Positions 25,444-34,707 of a DNA stretch of 64,000 nt are shown piece after piece. The position numbers were made by a program, and so were the translations under genes. Origin of the DNA: UBA6926 sp045562535. GTDB lineage: Bacteria > Chloroflexota > Dehalococcoidia > UBA6926. Each line of letters begins with the position of its first letter. The stretch's first letter is position 1. Below the pieces are notes generated by a model. That model was not told the DNA's origin. It searched no databases and worked only from the letters and a program-made list of their open reading frames with translations. The stretch lies in assembly GCA_045562535.1 (NCBI GenBank), contig JBJKVP010000008.1, positions 62,001-126,000 on the forward strand, written 5' to 3'.

Positions 25444-26838
25444 ATGCGCAAAGCTAAAACCATCTCAGATCTCAAAACCCAAGGTTACAAATCCATTAGC
25501 GTCAAAGAAGAGATGCGTAATAATCTAATAGCAAAAATAAGGAATAAAGAGCCCCTTTTTGCAGGGATTATTGGTTATGAAGAAACAGTGATCCCTCAAA
25601 TTCAAAACGCCGTATTATCAGGACAAGATATAGTCCTGCTAGGAGAACGAGGTCAAGCAAAGAGTAGGCTCATTCGTGCACTAATAGAATTGTTAGACGA
25701 AGAAATACCTTTTATTAAGGGATGTGAAATAAATGATGACCCCTTTAACCCAACTTGTTCATCATGCAAGGATTTGGTAAAGAAACATAAGGGGTTAACC
25801 CCAATAGAATGGATGAACAGACAAGAGAGGTATGGAGAAAAACTAGCGACTCCAGATATAACCGTAGCTGATTTAATTGGTGAGGTGGACCCAATAAAAG
25901 TTGCAGAAGGACGCTACCTTTCTGATGATTACACCATACACTATGGTCTAATACCTAGATCTAACCGAGGTATTTTTTGCATTAATGAATTACCCGACCT
26001 TTCTGAGAGAATTCAAGTAGGTATGTTTAATATTCTGGAAGAGAGAGACGTTCAAATTAAGGGCTATAAAGTAAATCTACCTTTAGATTTATGCCTAATT
26101 GCTAGTGCAAACCCAGAAGATTATACAAATAGAGGGAGAATTATAACCCCTCTTAAGGACAGATTCGGGGCACAAATAAAAACTCACTACCCACAAACAA
26201 TCGAGCATGAGATTCAAGTAATGGAACAAGAAGTTCCAAAGATGAAAGGCACAGGAATAAATATAAACATTCCAATGTACATCAAAGAGATAATCGCAGA
26301 ATTCACGCATCTCGCCCGAAAAAGTGGAGATATTAACCAGCGTTCAGGGGTAAGCGTACGCGTTTCGATCGGCAATTACCAAACTATTATAGCTAATTCT
26401 GTTAGGAGGTCACTATTGTCCGGCGAAACAGAAGCCAGCCCTAGAATCAGTGATATGACCTATATGAACACCTCAACACTTGGAAAAATAGAACTAGAAA
26501 GCATAGAGGACGGCCGAGAATCAAAAATAGTAGAGGAAATAGCGAAAAGGGCAGTACTAAATACGTTCAATCATTACTTCAATTTAAATGAATTCGATGC
26601 CCTTATTGGACGATTTAATGAAGGACTAACCATAGATACAGGCGACATGATGCCTTCTAAGACGATAGCTGATTGGTTAAAAGACGTCAGTGATCTTAAG
26701 TCGGCCCAAAAGAAATTGAAGGTTGGACGCAAAATATCCGCTCAAGCATCTGCTATTGAGTTCATATTAGAAGGGTTACACCTCTCTCGGCGCATTAACA
26801 AAGATTTCAGTTCTAACACAGTGAGGTATAGAGGATAA
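25444..26838 (+). CDS. MoxR/magnesium-chelatase-I-like AAA+ ATPase, orphan
   Basis: ATPase of about 464 residues related to the ChlI/BchI and MoxR group. Walker A is VLLGERGQAKSR, the Walker B region is NRGIFCINELPDL, and sensor 1 with the arginine-rich segment is IASANPEDYTNRGRIITPL. An unusual cysteine cluster (GCEINDDPFNPTCSSCKD) between the Walker motifs may bind a metal. Such ATPases normally work with a VWA-domain partner to insert metals or remodel proteins; none is adjacent. The start at 25444 has AAGAGG nine bases before it and lies downstream of a promoter at 25363-25391. It is not in an operon. Confidence 0.85.
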   Translation: MRKAKTISDLKTQGYKSISVKEEMRNNLIAKIRNKEPLFAGIIGYEETVIPQIQNAVLSGQDIVLLGERGQAKSRLIRALIELLDEEIPFIKGCEINDDPFNPTCSSCKDLVKKHKGLTPIEWMNRQERYGEKLATPDITVADLIGEVDPIKVAEGRYLSDDYTIHYGLIPRSNRGIFCINELPDLSERIQVGMFNILEERDVQIKGYKVNLPLDLCLIASANPEDYTNRGRIITPLKDRFGAQIKTHYPQTIEHEIQVMEQEVPKMKGTGININIPMYIKEIIAEFTHLARKSGDINQRSGVSVRVSIGNYQTIIANSVRRSLLSGETEASPRISDMTYMNTSTLGKIELESIEDGRESKIVEEIAKRAVLNTFNHYFNLNEFDALIGRFNEGLTIDTGDMMPSKTIADWLKDVSDLKSAQKKLKVGRKISAQASAIEFILEGLHLSRRINKDFSSNTVRYRG

Positions 26839-26854
26839 ATCCTAGGTAATACAT

Positions 26855-27166
26855 CTACTTAAACTTTATTGGGGTTAATATACTACTCTGAATGCGCTGA
26901 ACGGTAGGTCCATTTTCCTCAATCGATTCTAACCACAAAGGATCCTCATAAAAAGATTGCCAACTAGCAGCTCTTTGCTCCCATGTATTCCAAGAAAGTA
27001 TGTATATTATTCTGTGCGGAGTCCCTACCTCTTCAATCCAGTAACCAATAGGGCTAAAGCCATATTTATCAAAGAGGTTCATATTGGTTTCTGTAAACCT
27101 CTTAATAAGCACAGGAAGTCGTGCTGGTTCAGCCTCATAAATACGCATTTCGTGAAACATGCTCAC
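26855..27166 (-). CDS. NIPSNAP-family protein
   Basis: The 103 residues form one dimeric alpha/beta-barrel (NIPSNAP) domain: MFHEMRIYEAEPARLPVLIKRF at the start and RIIYILSWNTWEQRAASWQSF later. The biochemical role of bacterial members is largely unknown; they often sit in catabolic operons. Its GTG start overlaps the stop codon of the MFS transporter upstream (GTGA), so it is the third gene of a coupled SDR-MFS-NIPSNAP operon. Confidence 0.85.
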   Translation of the reverse strand: MSMFHEMRIYEAEPARLPVLIKRFTETNMNLFDKYGFSPIGYWIEEVGTPHRIIYILSWNTWEQRAASWQSFYEDPLWLESIEENGPTVQRIQSSILTPIKFK

Positions 27167-28341
27167 CTCTTAGTTTTCGTCAATCGTTGACTCCTAAAGT
27201 CTATTGAGAATATTACAAGAGTCAACAATAGTAATACCGCTAACAACAAAAAAGATAGTTCAAAAGTAAAATACTGGGATATACCACCGACCAGACCTCC
27301 CCCTAAAGCGGTACCAATTGAAAAAGACGCAGACATTATAGACATTGTCTGACCTTCCGTGTTATCAGCTGAATAATCAGACGCCAAGGCCAGTAATGTT
27401 GGAAAAGCAGAGCCCCAACCTATGCCAAACATAACAGCCGTTAACCAAAGAGCAGGTAGAGAATAAGAAAATGCCAAAATTACCATAGCAATCGAACATA
27501 AGATTATGCACGGGATTATTATTAATTCGCGCCCGTATCTATCGGAAAATCTACCAACAAATAGTCTCGAAATAAACACGGTGAACCCGTAAACAGTGAA
27601 AAAAGAGTAGTACTCTGATATAGATCTTTCCTCTGAGATTAGAGGTATGAAAGTAAGACACCCGAAGAAAGCTATTACCATAATAAGCAATGTTAATGGA
27701 GGTACCCAAGATGCAAGTTTTAACGAATGCTTGAATCCTGTGATTGAAAGACGTCGATTAAGATCTTCCTGCATATTATCAGTTAATCTTAAGGGAGCAT
27801 CTAGTAACTGAATTATGGCAAATCCAATTAGTATTAATAAAACACAAAATCCTGCAACTCCTGTAAATCCGTAGTTATTGAGAATAAACAATCCTATTGG
27901 CGGCATCAGAGCAGTTCCGAGATTATGTGAAGTGGTAAAAATCGATATACCTTCTCCTCTACGGTGATAAGGCAATAGGTCCAAAATTCTTGACCTTGTT
28001 GCCGCACCAGTAGTCGCTGTTCCTAGTCTCCGAAAAAAATCGACCATAACAAACAACGCGGTTAACTTAATAAATGGTAGGAACAATAGAGAACCTAGGT
28101 TAAGTGTTAAACCTATAGTTATCATTCTTTTATCATGCCAGTTATCAATTAAATATCCGGATATAGGAGTAAATATAGCTGCAATAGGAGCAGCGACACC
28201 CATTACCAATCCGACGGTACCTAATGTTCCATCAATTTGCATAATATGAACTGGCAATGTGGAAAGGAGTAAATAATAGATCCCGAATAAAATAAATTCA
28301 ATTACAAATAAATACACATACTGGCGCGAAAACAAGTTCAA
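27163..28341 (-). CDS. Major facilitator superfamily transporter (12 segments)
   Basis: Integral membrane protein of 392 residues with about twelve hydrophobic segments. The first MFS loop motif appears as GYLIDNWHDKRM between segments 2 and 3, and the related loop of the second half as GRFSDRYGREL. The family covers sugar, drug and organic-acid carriers; the substrate is not evident. The TTG start overlaps the SDR stop (TTGA) and the stop overlaps NIPSNAP, so the three products are likely made together. Confidence 0.87.
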   Translation of the reverse strand: MNLFSRQYVYLFVIEFILFGIYYLLLSTLPVHIMQIDGTLGTVGLVMGVAAPIAAIFTPISGYLIDNWHDKRMITIGLTLNLGSLLFLPFIKLTALFVMVDFFRRLGTATTGAATRSRILDLLPYHRRGEGISIFTTSHNLGTALMPPIGLFILNNYGFTGVAGFCVLLILIGFAIIQLLDAPLRLTDNMQEDLNRRLSITGFKHSLKLASWVPPLTLLIMVIAFFGCLTFIPLISEERSISEYYSFFTVYGFTVFISRLFVGRFSDRYGRELIIIPCIILCSIAMVILAFSYSLPALWLTAVMFGIGWGSAFPTLLALASDYSADNTEGQTMSIMSASFSIGTALGGGLVGGISQYFTFELSFLLLAVLLLLTLVIFSIDFRSQRLTKTKR

Positions 28342-29072
28342 TTGTTACCGTAACTATCTTTATGCAGTATTTGACCACTAATATTCTCGTCAGCCGTCAA
28401 AGACATTAGTTTCAACGCGGGTTCTATTACAGATTCTATTTCATCGCCACCTTCATAGAACCCATTCATTTCAGTTTTTACCAGTCCAGGTCCTAAAGCG
28501 TTGACTACGATGTTTAAATTTTTTACCTCTCGTGCAAGGTTTTGTGTAAACCTGTTTAGCGCTGCTTTGGATGTACTGTAGGCTACATGACCTCGGTCAT
28601 ACCGATCAGCACTACCTGAGGTTATGTTGAGTATGGCTCCCCTACCCTTTTTTATCATCATAGGAATCGCTAGTTTACTCATTAGCATAGGAGCAGTTAG
28701 GTTTATAGCCAGACCTTTTAACCAATCATCTACAGTAATATCTTGAATGGATCCTTCGGTATATACCCCTGCATTATTCACTAAAATATCTATTGACCCT
28801 AGCTCATCATTTATACGAGTAAATAAATCAAATATCGCCTTTGGGTCACTAAGGTCACAAGGAAACGCAACTGCTTTTTCACCTTTTGAGAGAATTGACG
28901 CGACTGTCTCTTGTAGACTCCCACGGTTACCATCTTTTTCCAGCGTACGACCAACACATATGATTGTTGCCCCTTTAGAAGCTGCAGCAACCGCGATCCC
29001 CCTACCAATACCTCTACTAGCTCCCGAGATAAGAGCAATTTTACCGTTAAGATCTCTACCTGGTTCACCCAT
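28338..29072 (-). CDS. Short-chain dehydrogenase/reductase
   Basis: NAD(P)-dependent oxidoreductase of about 244 residues. The cofactor motif ISGASRGIGRG lies near residue 18, NNAG near 100, the active-site serine in ITSGSAD, and the YxxxK pair in YSTSKAA. Family lengths match a classical SDR. The substrate is unknown; coupling to a transporter and a NIPSNAP protein suggests the metabolism of an imported compound. The ATG at 29072 has GGAGG ten bases upstream; a TTG at 29081 lies too close to that site. Confidence 0.9.
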   Translation of the reverse strand: MGEPGRDLNGKIALISGASRGIGRGIAVAAASKGATIICVGRTLEKDGNRGSLQETVASILSKGEKAVAFPCDLSDPKAIFDLFTRINDELGSIDILVNNAGVYTEGSIQDITVDDWLKGLAINLTAPMLMSKLAIPMMIKKGRGAILNITSGSADRYDRGHVAYSTSKAALNRFTQNLAREVKNLNIVVNALGPGLVKTEMNGFYEGGDEIESVIEPALKLMSLTADENISGQILHKDSYGNN

Positions 29073-29138
29073 GACGATCAAACCTCCTGCTAATTAAATT
29101 CCAATGCGCGAAAAGTCCACGAGCATCCACAATACTTT

Positions 29139-30191
29139 CTAGATTAAACGAGATTGCCCATGATCAGTCTGCGATCTAAGGTCAGAATCATTCTCGTCCC
29201 AAGGTACATTTAGATGGTCAAATGCTCTTTTAGTCGCAACACGACCCCTTGCTGTACGCTGCAAAAAACCAATTTGTAAAAGGTATGGCTCATAAACTTC
29301 CATTACAGTATCTGGTTCTTCTGACATCGCAGATGCCAGAGTCTCTAAGCCCACGGGTCCTCCGTAAAAAGTTTCAACTAGTGTCTTTAATACCATGTGG
29401 TCGGTATCATCAAGTCCTAATTCATCTACACCTAATTCCTGCAATGCTTTTTGAGCAATTTCTTCAGTTAGAACCCCGTCACCGATCACTTCTGCGTAAT
29501 CACGTACTCGTCTTAAAAGCCTGTTTGCTATCCTTGGCGTATTTCTGCTTCTTCTAGCAACTTCATTTATGCCAGCTTCCTTAGCATTAATCCCTAGCAC
29601 TTTAGCAGAGCGAAAAAGTATGTCGCTAATTTCTTCGTGAGAATAATAATTTAGGCGATATGTAGAGCCAAACCGATCTCTCAGAGGAGAGCTCAATAAA
29701 GCATATCGGGTAGTTGCTGCCACTAGAGTGAACGGAGGTAGTTTTAGCCTTACACTATGTGCTCCAGGACCTTTTCCAATCATAATATCCAATACATTAT
29801 CTTCCATAACTGGGTACAAGATCTCTTCAACGGCCTTCGGTAGCCTATGAAATTCATCAACGAATAGTACATCATGCGGTTGCAAATTCGATAGTATAGC
29901 TGCTAGATCGCCAGCACGCCCTATTAACGGGCCAGCTGTAATCTTTACATTGACGCCCATCTCTGCTGCCAAAATCAAAGAAAGGGTAGTTTTTCCTAGG
30001 CCAGGTGGCCCGTTGAACAAAACGTGGTCTAGAGCCTCACTTCTCTTTTGAGCAGCCTGCATCGCTATACGTAGATTATTAACTATTCTTTCTTGGCCGA
30101 CATAATCGTCGAAGGATTTTGGTCTGAGCCCACCTTCAATCGACTCTTCTTTCGACTCAAGATCTGGATTTACTAGCCTTTCTGATGACAT
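29139..30191 (-). CDS. ruvB: Holliday junction branch migration helicase RuvB
   Basis: AAA+ motor that with RuvA moves Holliday junctions during recombinational repair. The 350 residues include LRPKSFDDYVGQERI, Walker A in FNGPPGLGKTTL, Walker B in LFVDEFHRL and the sensor/arginine-finger region SPLRDRFG. The winged-helix end is GFLQRTARGRVAT. ruvA and ruvC are not adjacent. It is divergent from yajQ with a shared gap of about 135 bases. Confidence 0.97.
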   Translation of the reverse strand: MSSERLVNPDLESKEESIEGGLRPKSFDDYVGQERIVNNLRIAMQAAQKRSEALDHVLFNGPPGLGKTTLSLILAAEMGVNVKITAGPLIGRAGDLAAILSNLQPHDVLFVDEFHRLPKAVEEILYPVMEDNVLDIMIGKGPGAHSVRLKLPPFTLVAATTRYALLSSPLRDRFGSTYRLNYYSHEEISDILFRSAKVLGINAKEAGINEVARRSRNTPRIANRLLRRVRDYAEVIGDGVLTEEIAQKALQELGVDELGLDDTDHMVLKTLVETFYGGPVGLETLASAMSEEPDTVMEVYEPYLLQIGFLQRTARGRVATKRAFDHLNVPWDENDSDLRSQTDHGQSRLI

Positions 30192-30326
30192 AATAGCCTT
30201 ATTGTCTCATAAGAAGTTGTGAATATCACATAGTTAGAATAGTGATACCAAAGAATTTAGACTAACCTATGTGTATGTAGTCGTATAATGAAGGTCACTT
30301 ATAATACGTTACCGAAAGGGTTTACC

Positions 30327-30812
30327 ATGCCATCATTTGATATTGTATCCAAGGTGAATATGTCAGAAGTAGATAATGCCTTAAACAATGTAACTCGCGA
30401 AGTACGGCAAAGATACGACTTTAAGGACAGCATTACATCTTTAGACAGAGCAGAAACTACCATAACTGTCGTTACAGAAGATGCACTCAAATTATCATCA
30501 CTTCAAGATCTACTTAAACAACAGATGAGTAAAAGAGGCGTTGATCTAAAATCGCTAGTTTTCGACCCTCCTGCAAAAGCGGGTGGAGACAATCTTAGAC
30601 AAACTATTCAAGTAAAGCAGGGGGTAGATGTCGAGTTGTCTAAAAGCATCATAAAAACTATTAAAGCCCAAAAATTAAAAGTGCAAGCAAGTATTAAGGG
30701 AGATGAAATCAGAGTCACGGGCAAGAAACGCGACGAACTTCAACAAGCTATCAGCATTATCAAAAGCACTGAATCACCTATACCATTACAATACATAAAT
30801 TTCCGAGACTAA
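30327..30812 (+). CDS. yajQ: YajQ-family nucleotide-binding protein
   Basis: About 161 residues made of two ferredoxin-like halves; starts MPSFDIVSKVNMSEVDNALN and includes RYDFKDS and the end KRDELQQAISIIKS. In Xanthomonas and Pseudomonas, YajQ proteins bind cyclic di-GMP; elsewhere nucleic-acid or nucleotide binding was reported. No cyclic di-GMP enzyme is seen in the window. The start at 30327 is chosen because GAAAGGG lies six bases before it and the family begins there; the open frame extends upstream without a ribosome site. Two TATAAT hexamers (30284 and 30300) lie just upstream. Confidence 0.9.
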   Translation: MPSFDIVSKVNMSEVDNALNNVTREVRQRYDFKDSITSLDRAETTITVVTEDALKLSSLQDLLKQQMSKRGVDLKSLVFDPPAKAGGDNLRQTIQVKQGVDVELSKSIIKTIKAQKLKVQASIKGDEIRVTGKKRDELQQAISIIKSTESPIPLQYINFRD

Positions 30813-30830
30813 ATTAAGTTTTAAGTAAAC

Positions 30831-33059
30831 CTAATTAGATATTTGACGCCAAATCTTGTCGGAGGTAAATGGCAAACTATAAAGTCTAATACCGATTGCA
30901 TCTTCAATAGCATTTGCAATTGCCGGAGCAGTTGCAAGGTTGGAATGCTCTCCAATACCTTTAACTTTATAAGCCCCTCTTCCTTCACTAGTCTCAACCA
31001 AAGATACTGTTAGAGCTGGAATATCTCTTTCAGTTGGGATCTTGAAATCCGCAAATGAAGCGTTAGAAACTCTACCACTTTCATCCACATCTAGGTCTTC
31101 CATAACGGCGAAACCGTAAGCTCCTACCATTCCACCTTCAAGTTGGCTGTGAAACCCAATTGGGTTGATGATTTTAGAAGTGTCATGAACCGCGGTTATT
31201 CGTGTTACTGACGCATCTCCTGTTTCTTCATCTATTTCAACCTCCGCTACTTGAGCGACAAAAGACGTGTATTGATTCGGAGCCATATCTTGTAAATCCC
31301 CATTACCTTTTACTGATCCTCCAGATCTCTTCGCAATCTCTTCCATAGAAATTTTCTCACTAGTTCTTTGGTTAACCAAAGAACCTTCTGAAAACTCCAC
31401 TACCTCTTCATCCCATCCTTTGTATTCAGAGGCTAATTTTTTCAATTTCCCTTTGACATCATTAGACGCTAAAAGGGAAGCTTCACTAATTACATAGCTG
31501 CCTCTACTTCCTCCCACACCAGTATCAAAACCTACATCATCAGTGTTATAGGGAACGATTGATATTCTATCCAAGGATATCTGCAGTTCATCTGCAATTA
31601 CTTGCTGAAGCATGGTGTGGTTACCCATACCTGAATCGAAAATAGAATTATACGCGGTAACAGAGCCATCTTCATTAATGTCTAGGGCCACGTGCGTTTC
31701 GCCTCCAACTTGTGAACGATGCCCAAGCGCTATTCCTCGACCTACCCCTTTAGATTTAGGCTTATCCCAGCCAGACGCTCTGACTGCCTCTTTAATTACT
31801 TCTTCAGCTTTTATATCCAAATAAGCATGCCCAACTGGGGTGGAATCTCCATCGTGAATAACATTCTTCAACCTAAATTCTATAGGATCCATATCTAGTT
31901 CTTTAGCGATAATATCCATATGGGATTCACCCGCAAATATACCCTGCACTTCTCCCGGTGACCTATGGAAACCGCAAGGAACGGTATTTGTATAGACTTG
32001 AAATGCATTAATTTTGACATTAGGGATATTATAAGGACCCGCGATTTCTGCTATTCCGGGTAAGTTAGAACCAGGTACTGGCTTATACCCACCATATGCT
32101 CCGGAATTGAAATAAACCTCAGCCTCCCAGGCAGTCAAAGTTCCATCTTTTTTAACACCAGCCTTAACTCTCATCGTAGACTCATGCCTAGGATTCATTG
32201 CTTGTAGTTCTTCGCTGTAGTCAAAGTTAAGTTTAACTGGGCGACCAGTCTTTTTTGCTAAAAAGTAGCAAACTGGTACTCCATTGATATCACCTTTCCC
32301 TCCAAAATCTCCACCTACATATGCGAAATTGATGGTGATTTGCTCAGGGGCAACACCTATAACCGACGCCAAAGAGTTCTTATTCGCGAATGGAGATTTA
32401 GACCCATTCCACACTTGAACTTGTCCGTCATCGTCAATCCACACAATCGTATTGTGTGGTTCTAGATAAGCCTGGTGAGTTCTTGGTGTTGTATACATTC
32501 GTTCAACAATCAGATCGGCTGCTTCAAAGCCAGCCGGCATATCACCATTTGCCCATTCTGTCTCTGCAAAAATATTTGATGGTTTTTCTAATTGAGCAGG
32601 AACACCCTCATAAGAATTAAATTCAGGATGTAAAATAGGAGCTTCTTCCTCCATCGAATCATCCATGGTCATAACTGCGGGTAATTCCTCATATTCAACT
32701 TCAATCAAACTTAAAGCAGATTCAGCAATATCTTCAGTTTCTGCTGCAACCGCTGCAATCTTATCTCCTATATATAATGCTTTATCCCATGCGAGAACTG
32801 GTTCATCTATCAGTCTTTTACCAAACCTCAGTCCTTGGACCTCGTCGGGTGTTAATATTGCAACTACTCCAGGTAGTTCCAGAGCTTTAGACGTATCAAT
32901 ACTTTTTATGCTCGCGTGAGGATACGGTGACCGCAAAATTTTACACCACAGAGTGTCAGGTAATACTACATCGAGACTATATTTTCCTCTACCAGTAACT
33001 TTATCAGGCCCATCTTCTCGGCCTACAGGCTGCCCTACAACTTTCTCTAAAGAAGCCAT
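30831..33059 (-). CDS. Xanthine dehydrogenase-family molybdopterin-binding subunit, orphan
   Basis: Molybdenum hydroxylase large subunit, 742 residues. The N-terminal hammerhead domain begins GQPVGREDGPDKVTGRGKYS; cofactor-binding segments VGGDFGGKGDING and GFHRSPGEVQG follow, and the catalytic glutamate is in the C-terminal GIGEHSNLATAPA motif. Related enzymes oxidise CO, purines, nicotinate, aldehydes or aromatic heterocycles; the CO-dehydrogenase active-site cysteine loop is not evident. The normal [2Fe-2S] and FAD subunit genes are absent here. It is transcribed divergently from an MFS exporter; a TATAAT on its strand at 33097-33092 is a possible -10. Confidence 0.88.
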   Translation of the reverse strand: MASLEKVVGQPVGREDGPDKVTGRGKYSLDVVLPDTLWCKILRSPYPHASIKSIDTSKALELPGVVAILTPDEVQGLRFGKRLIDEPVLAWDKALYIGDKIAAVAAETEDIAESALSLIEVEYEELPAVMTMDDSMEEEAPILHPEFNSYEGVPAQLEKPSNIFAETEWANGDMPAGFEAADLIVERMYTTPRTHQAYLEPHNTIVWIDDDGQVQVWNGSKSPFANKNSLASVIGVAPEQITINFAYVGGDFGGKGDINGVPVCYFLAKKTGRPVKLNFDYSEELQAMNPRHESTMRVKAGVKKDGTLTAWEAEVYFNSGAYGGYKPVPGSNLPGIAEIAGPYNIPNVKINAFQVYTNTVPCGFHRSPGEVQGIFAGESHMDIIAKELDMDPIEFRLKNVIHDGDSTPVGHAYLDIKAEEVIKEAVRASGWDKPKSKGVGRGIALGHRSQVGGETHVALDINEDGSVTAYNSIFDSGMGNHTMLQQVIADELQISLDRISIVPYNTDDVGFDTGVGGSRGSYVISEASLLASNDVKGKLKKLASEYKGWDEEVVEFSEGSLVNQRTSEKISMEEIAKRSGGSVKGNGDLQDMAPNQYTSFVAQVAEVEIDEETGDASVTRITAVHDTSKIINPIGFHSQLEGGMVGAYGFAVMEDLDVDESGRVSNASFADFKIPTERDIPALTVSLVETSEGRGAYKVKGIGEHSNLATAPAIANAIEDAIGIRLYSLPFTSDKIWRQISN

Positions 33060-33168
33060 CGTTCCTCCTATTTGTTCATGTTATTAGGGTGATTATACAA
33101 AAGTTCTTCATAAATCGTATCATGTTTATATTAATTATCACCTGATCACTAGTAAAGAGGTTAATTCT

Positions 33169-34608
33169 GTGCTCAATGCTATTCGGCAGTCGTCTAACCA
33201 CAAATGGTTAGTATTGCTTAGTATTGGTTTTGGAATCGTAACCAATGGTATTGATAATAGTTCTTTAAACCTTGCTCTACCAATTTTGTCTAGCATTTTC
33301 AACGTCGGAGCAGACGTAATCTTATGGTTAATATCAGCATTCATGGTAGTCGCAGTCGGCCTGGCTCTTACCTGGGGGAATTTTGGTGACACTTTTGGTA
33401 GAAAACGTATCTACATATCAGGATTTCTTTTGTTCGCAATCGGTTTACTGGTTTTAACATTCAGTACCAGTGTCACCCACCTAATTATCGGAAGAATTAT
33501 CCAAGCTATCGGGCAATCCATGACAGTAACAAATGGATTTGCAATTGCGGTAGCCATGTTCCCAGAACGCCAAAGAGGGTTAGTTATCGGGCTTGTAGGG
33601 GCATCAGTTGGGGTAGGCTTATCTCTTGGCCCTATTTTCGGTGCTGTCATACTAGAGCAATTCGAGTGGAGAGCACTTTTCTGGACCAGGATCCCTCTAA
33701 GTTTACTAGCAATGGTGGTTGCAACAATTATAATTCCACAAGATCCAAAAATATCTCTTGAAAAAAAGAATTTTGACTACCGTGGCGCAATACTGCTCTT
33801 CATAAGTTTAACGTCTTTTTTGATATATATTAACCGGCTTCCTGTAGAACCATTAACAAGTCGCATGATGTATGTTCTCCTTACGACTTTCGTCATATCA
33901 ACTGCTGCTTTCTTGTTGAATGAAATAAAGAGCCGTAGCCCGGTTTTAGAACTAAGGTTGTTCAAGAATCGTTTCCTAGCGGTGTCTCTTGCGGTGCATT
34001 TTTTACATTTTCTAGGATACATGTTCATAATTTTTCTAATACCATTTTTCCTATTACATGGAAAAAAGTTAGCTACCACTGAGATTGGTGTTTTATTAGC
34101 TTCAATACAAATTGTTAGACTGTTTATTGCACCAGCAGCAGGAATATTAACAGATAGTATAGGTGCTAGAAGAATGGCTACATTCGGGCTATTTATTACA
34201 ACTACTGGATTCGTCTTAATGTCACAGTTTGACTCGAACACCAGTTTTCAACTGATCGCCATCGGCCTCATTATTACTGGGATAGGCGCCTCCATTTTCG
34301 ACCCGTCTAATGAGCATGCAGTACTTGCTTCCATACCATCAGAAAAACTCGCATCAGGAACTGCTCTTACTACAACAGCAAGGCAAGTAGGTTTTTCAAT
34401 AAGCACAACGATAGCTGGAACAATGTACGCCTACCGTTTAAAGCATTACGAATCATATCTAGATGATTCGACACTCTCGGTGACAACCGCATACCAAGAA
34501 GTAATTTTATTGGGACTTGTGATAATGGTAATCGCGACATTATTATCATATGCTCGCGGTGCACAGCAAAAGACCATTTGGTACACACATGAAAAAGAAA
34601 TCGACTAG
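33169..34608 (+). CDS. MFS transporter, DHA2 (14-segment) type
   Basis: Integral membrane protein of 479 residues with about fourteen hydrophobic segments. The early motif WGNFGDTFGRKRIYISGF is the MFS loop between segments 2 and 3, and GASVGVGLSLGPIFGAVI resembles the drug-antiporter motif C in segment 5, which points to proton-driven export. Length and motif order match EmrB/QacA-like pumps. The substrate is unknown. It starts with GTG at 33169 after an AAAGAGG site, and shares a divergent 109-base gap with the molybdenum hydroxylase gene. Confidence 0.87.
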   Translation: MLNAIRQSSNHKWLVLLSIGFGIVTNGIDNSSLNLALPILSSIFNVGADVILWLISAFMVVAVGLALTWGNFGDTFGRKRIYISGFLLFAIGLLVLTFSTSVTHLIIGRIIQAIGQSMTVTNGFAIAVAMFPERQRGLVIGLVGASVGVGLSLGPIFGAVILEQFEWRALFWTRIPLSLLAMVVATIIIPQDPKISLEKKNFDYRGAILLFISLTSFLIYINRLPVEPLTSRMMYVLLTTFVISTAAFLLNEIKSRSPVLELRLFKNRFLAVSLAVHFLHFLGYMFIIFLIPFFLLHGKKLATTEIGVLLASIQIVRLFIAPAAGILTDSIGARRMATFGLFITTTGFVLMSQFDSNTSFQLIAIGLIITGIGASIFDPSNEHAVLASIPSEKLASGTALTTTARQVGFSISTTIAGTMYAYRLKHYESYLDDSTLSVTTAYQEVILLGLVIMVIATLLSYARGAQQKTIWYTHEKEID

Positions 34609-34707
34609 ATTTATGAATACATTTATCATCAATACATCCAGAAATGTTGACATGATTTCAATATCTAACCTATTCTAGATTGGTTTGATTCTAGTTATTC
34701 AAATTTG

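Noticed and set aside
30284..30305. Two TATAAT hexamers before yajQ as promoters
   Set aside because: Neither has a recognisable -35 at 16-18 bases, so I mention them only with the gene.
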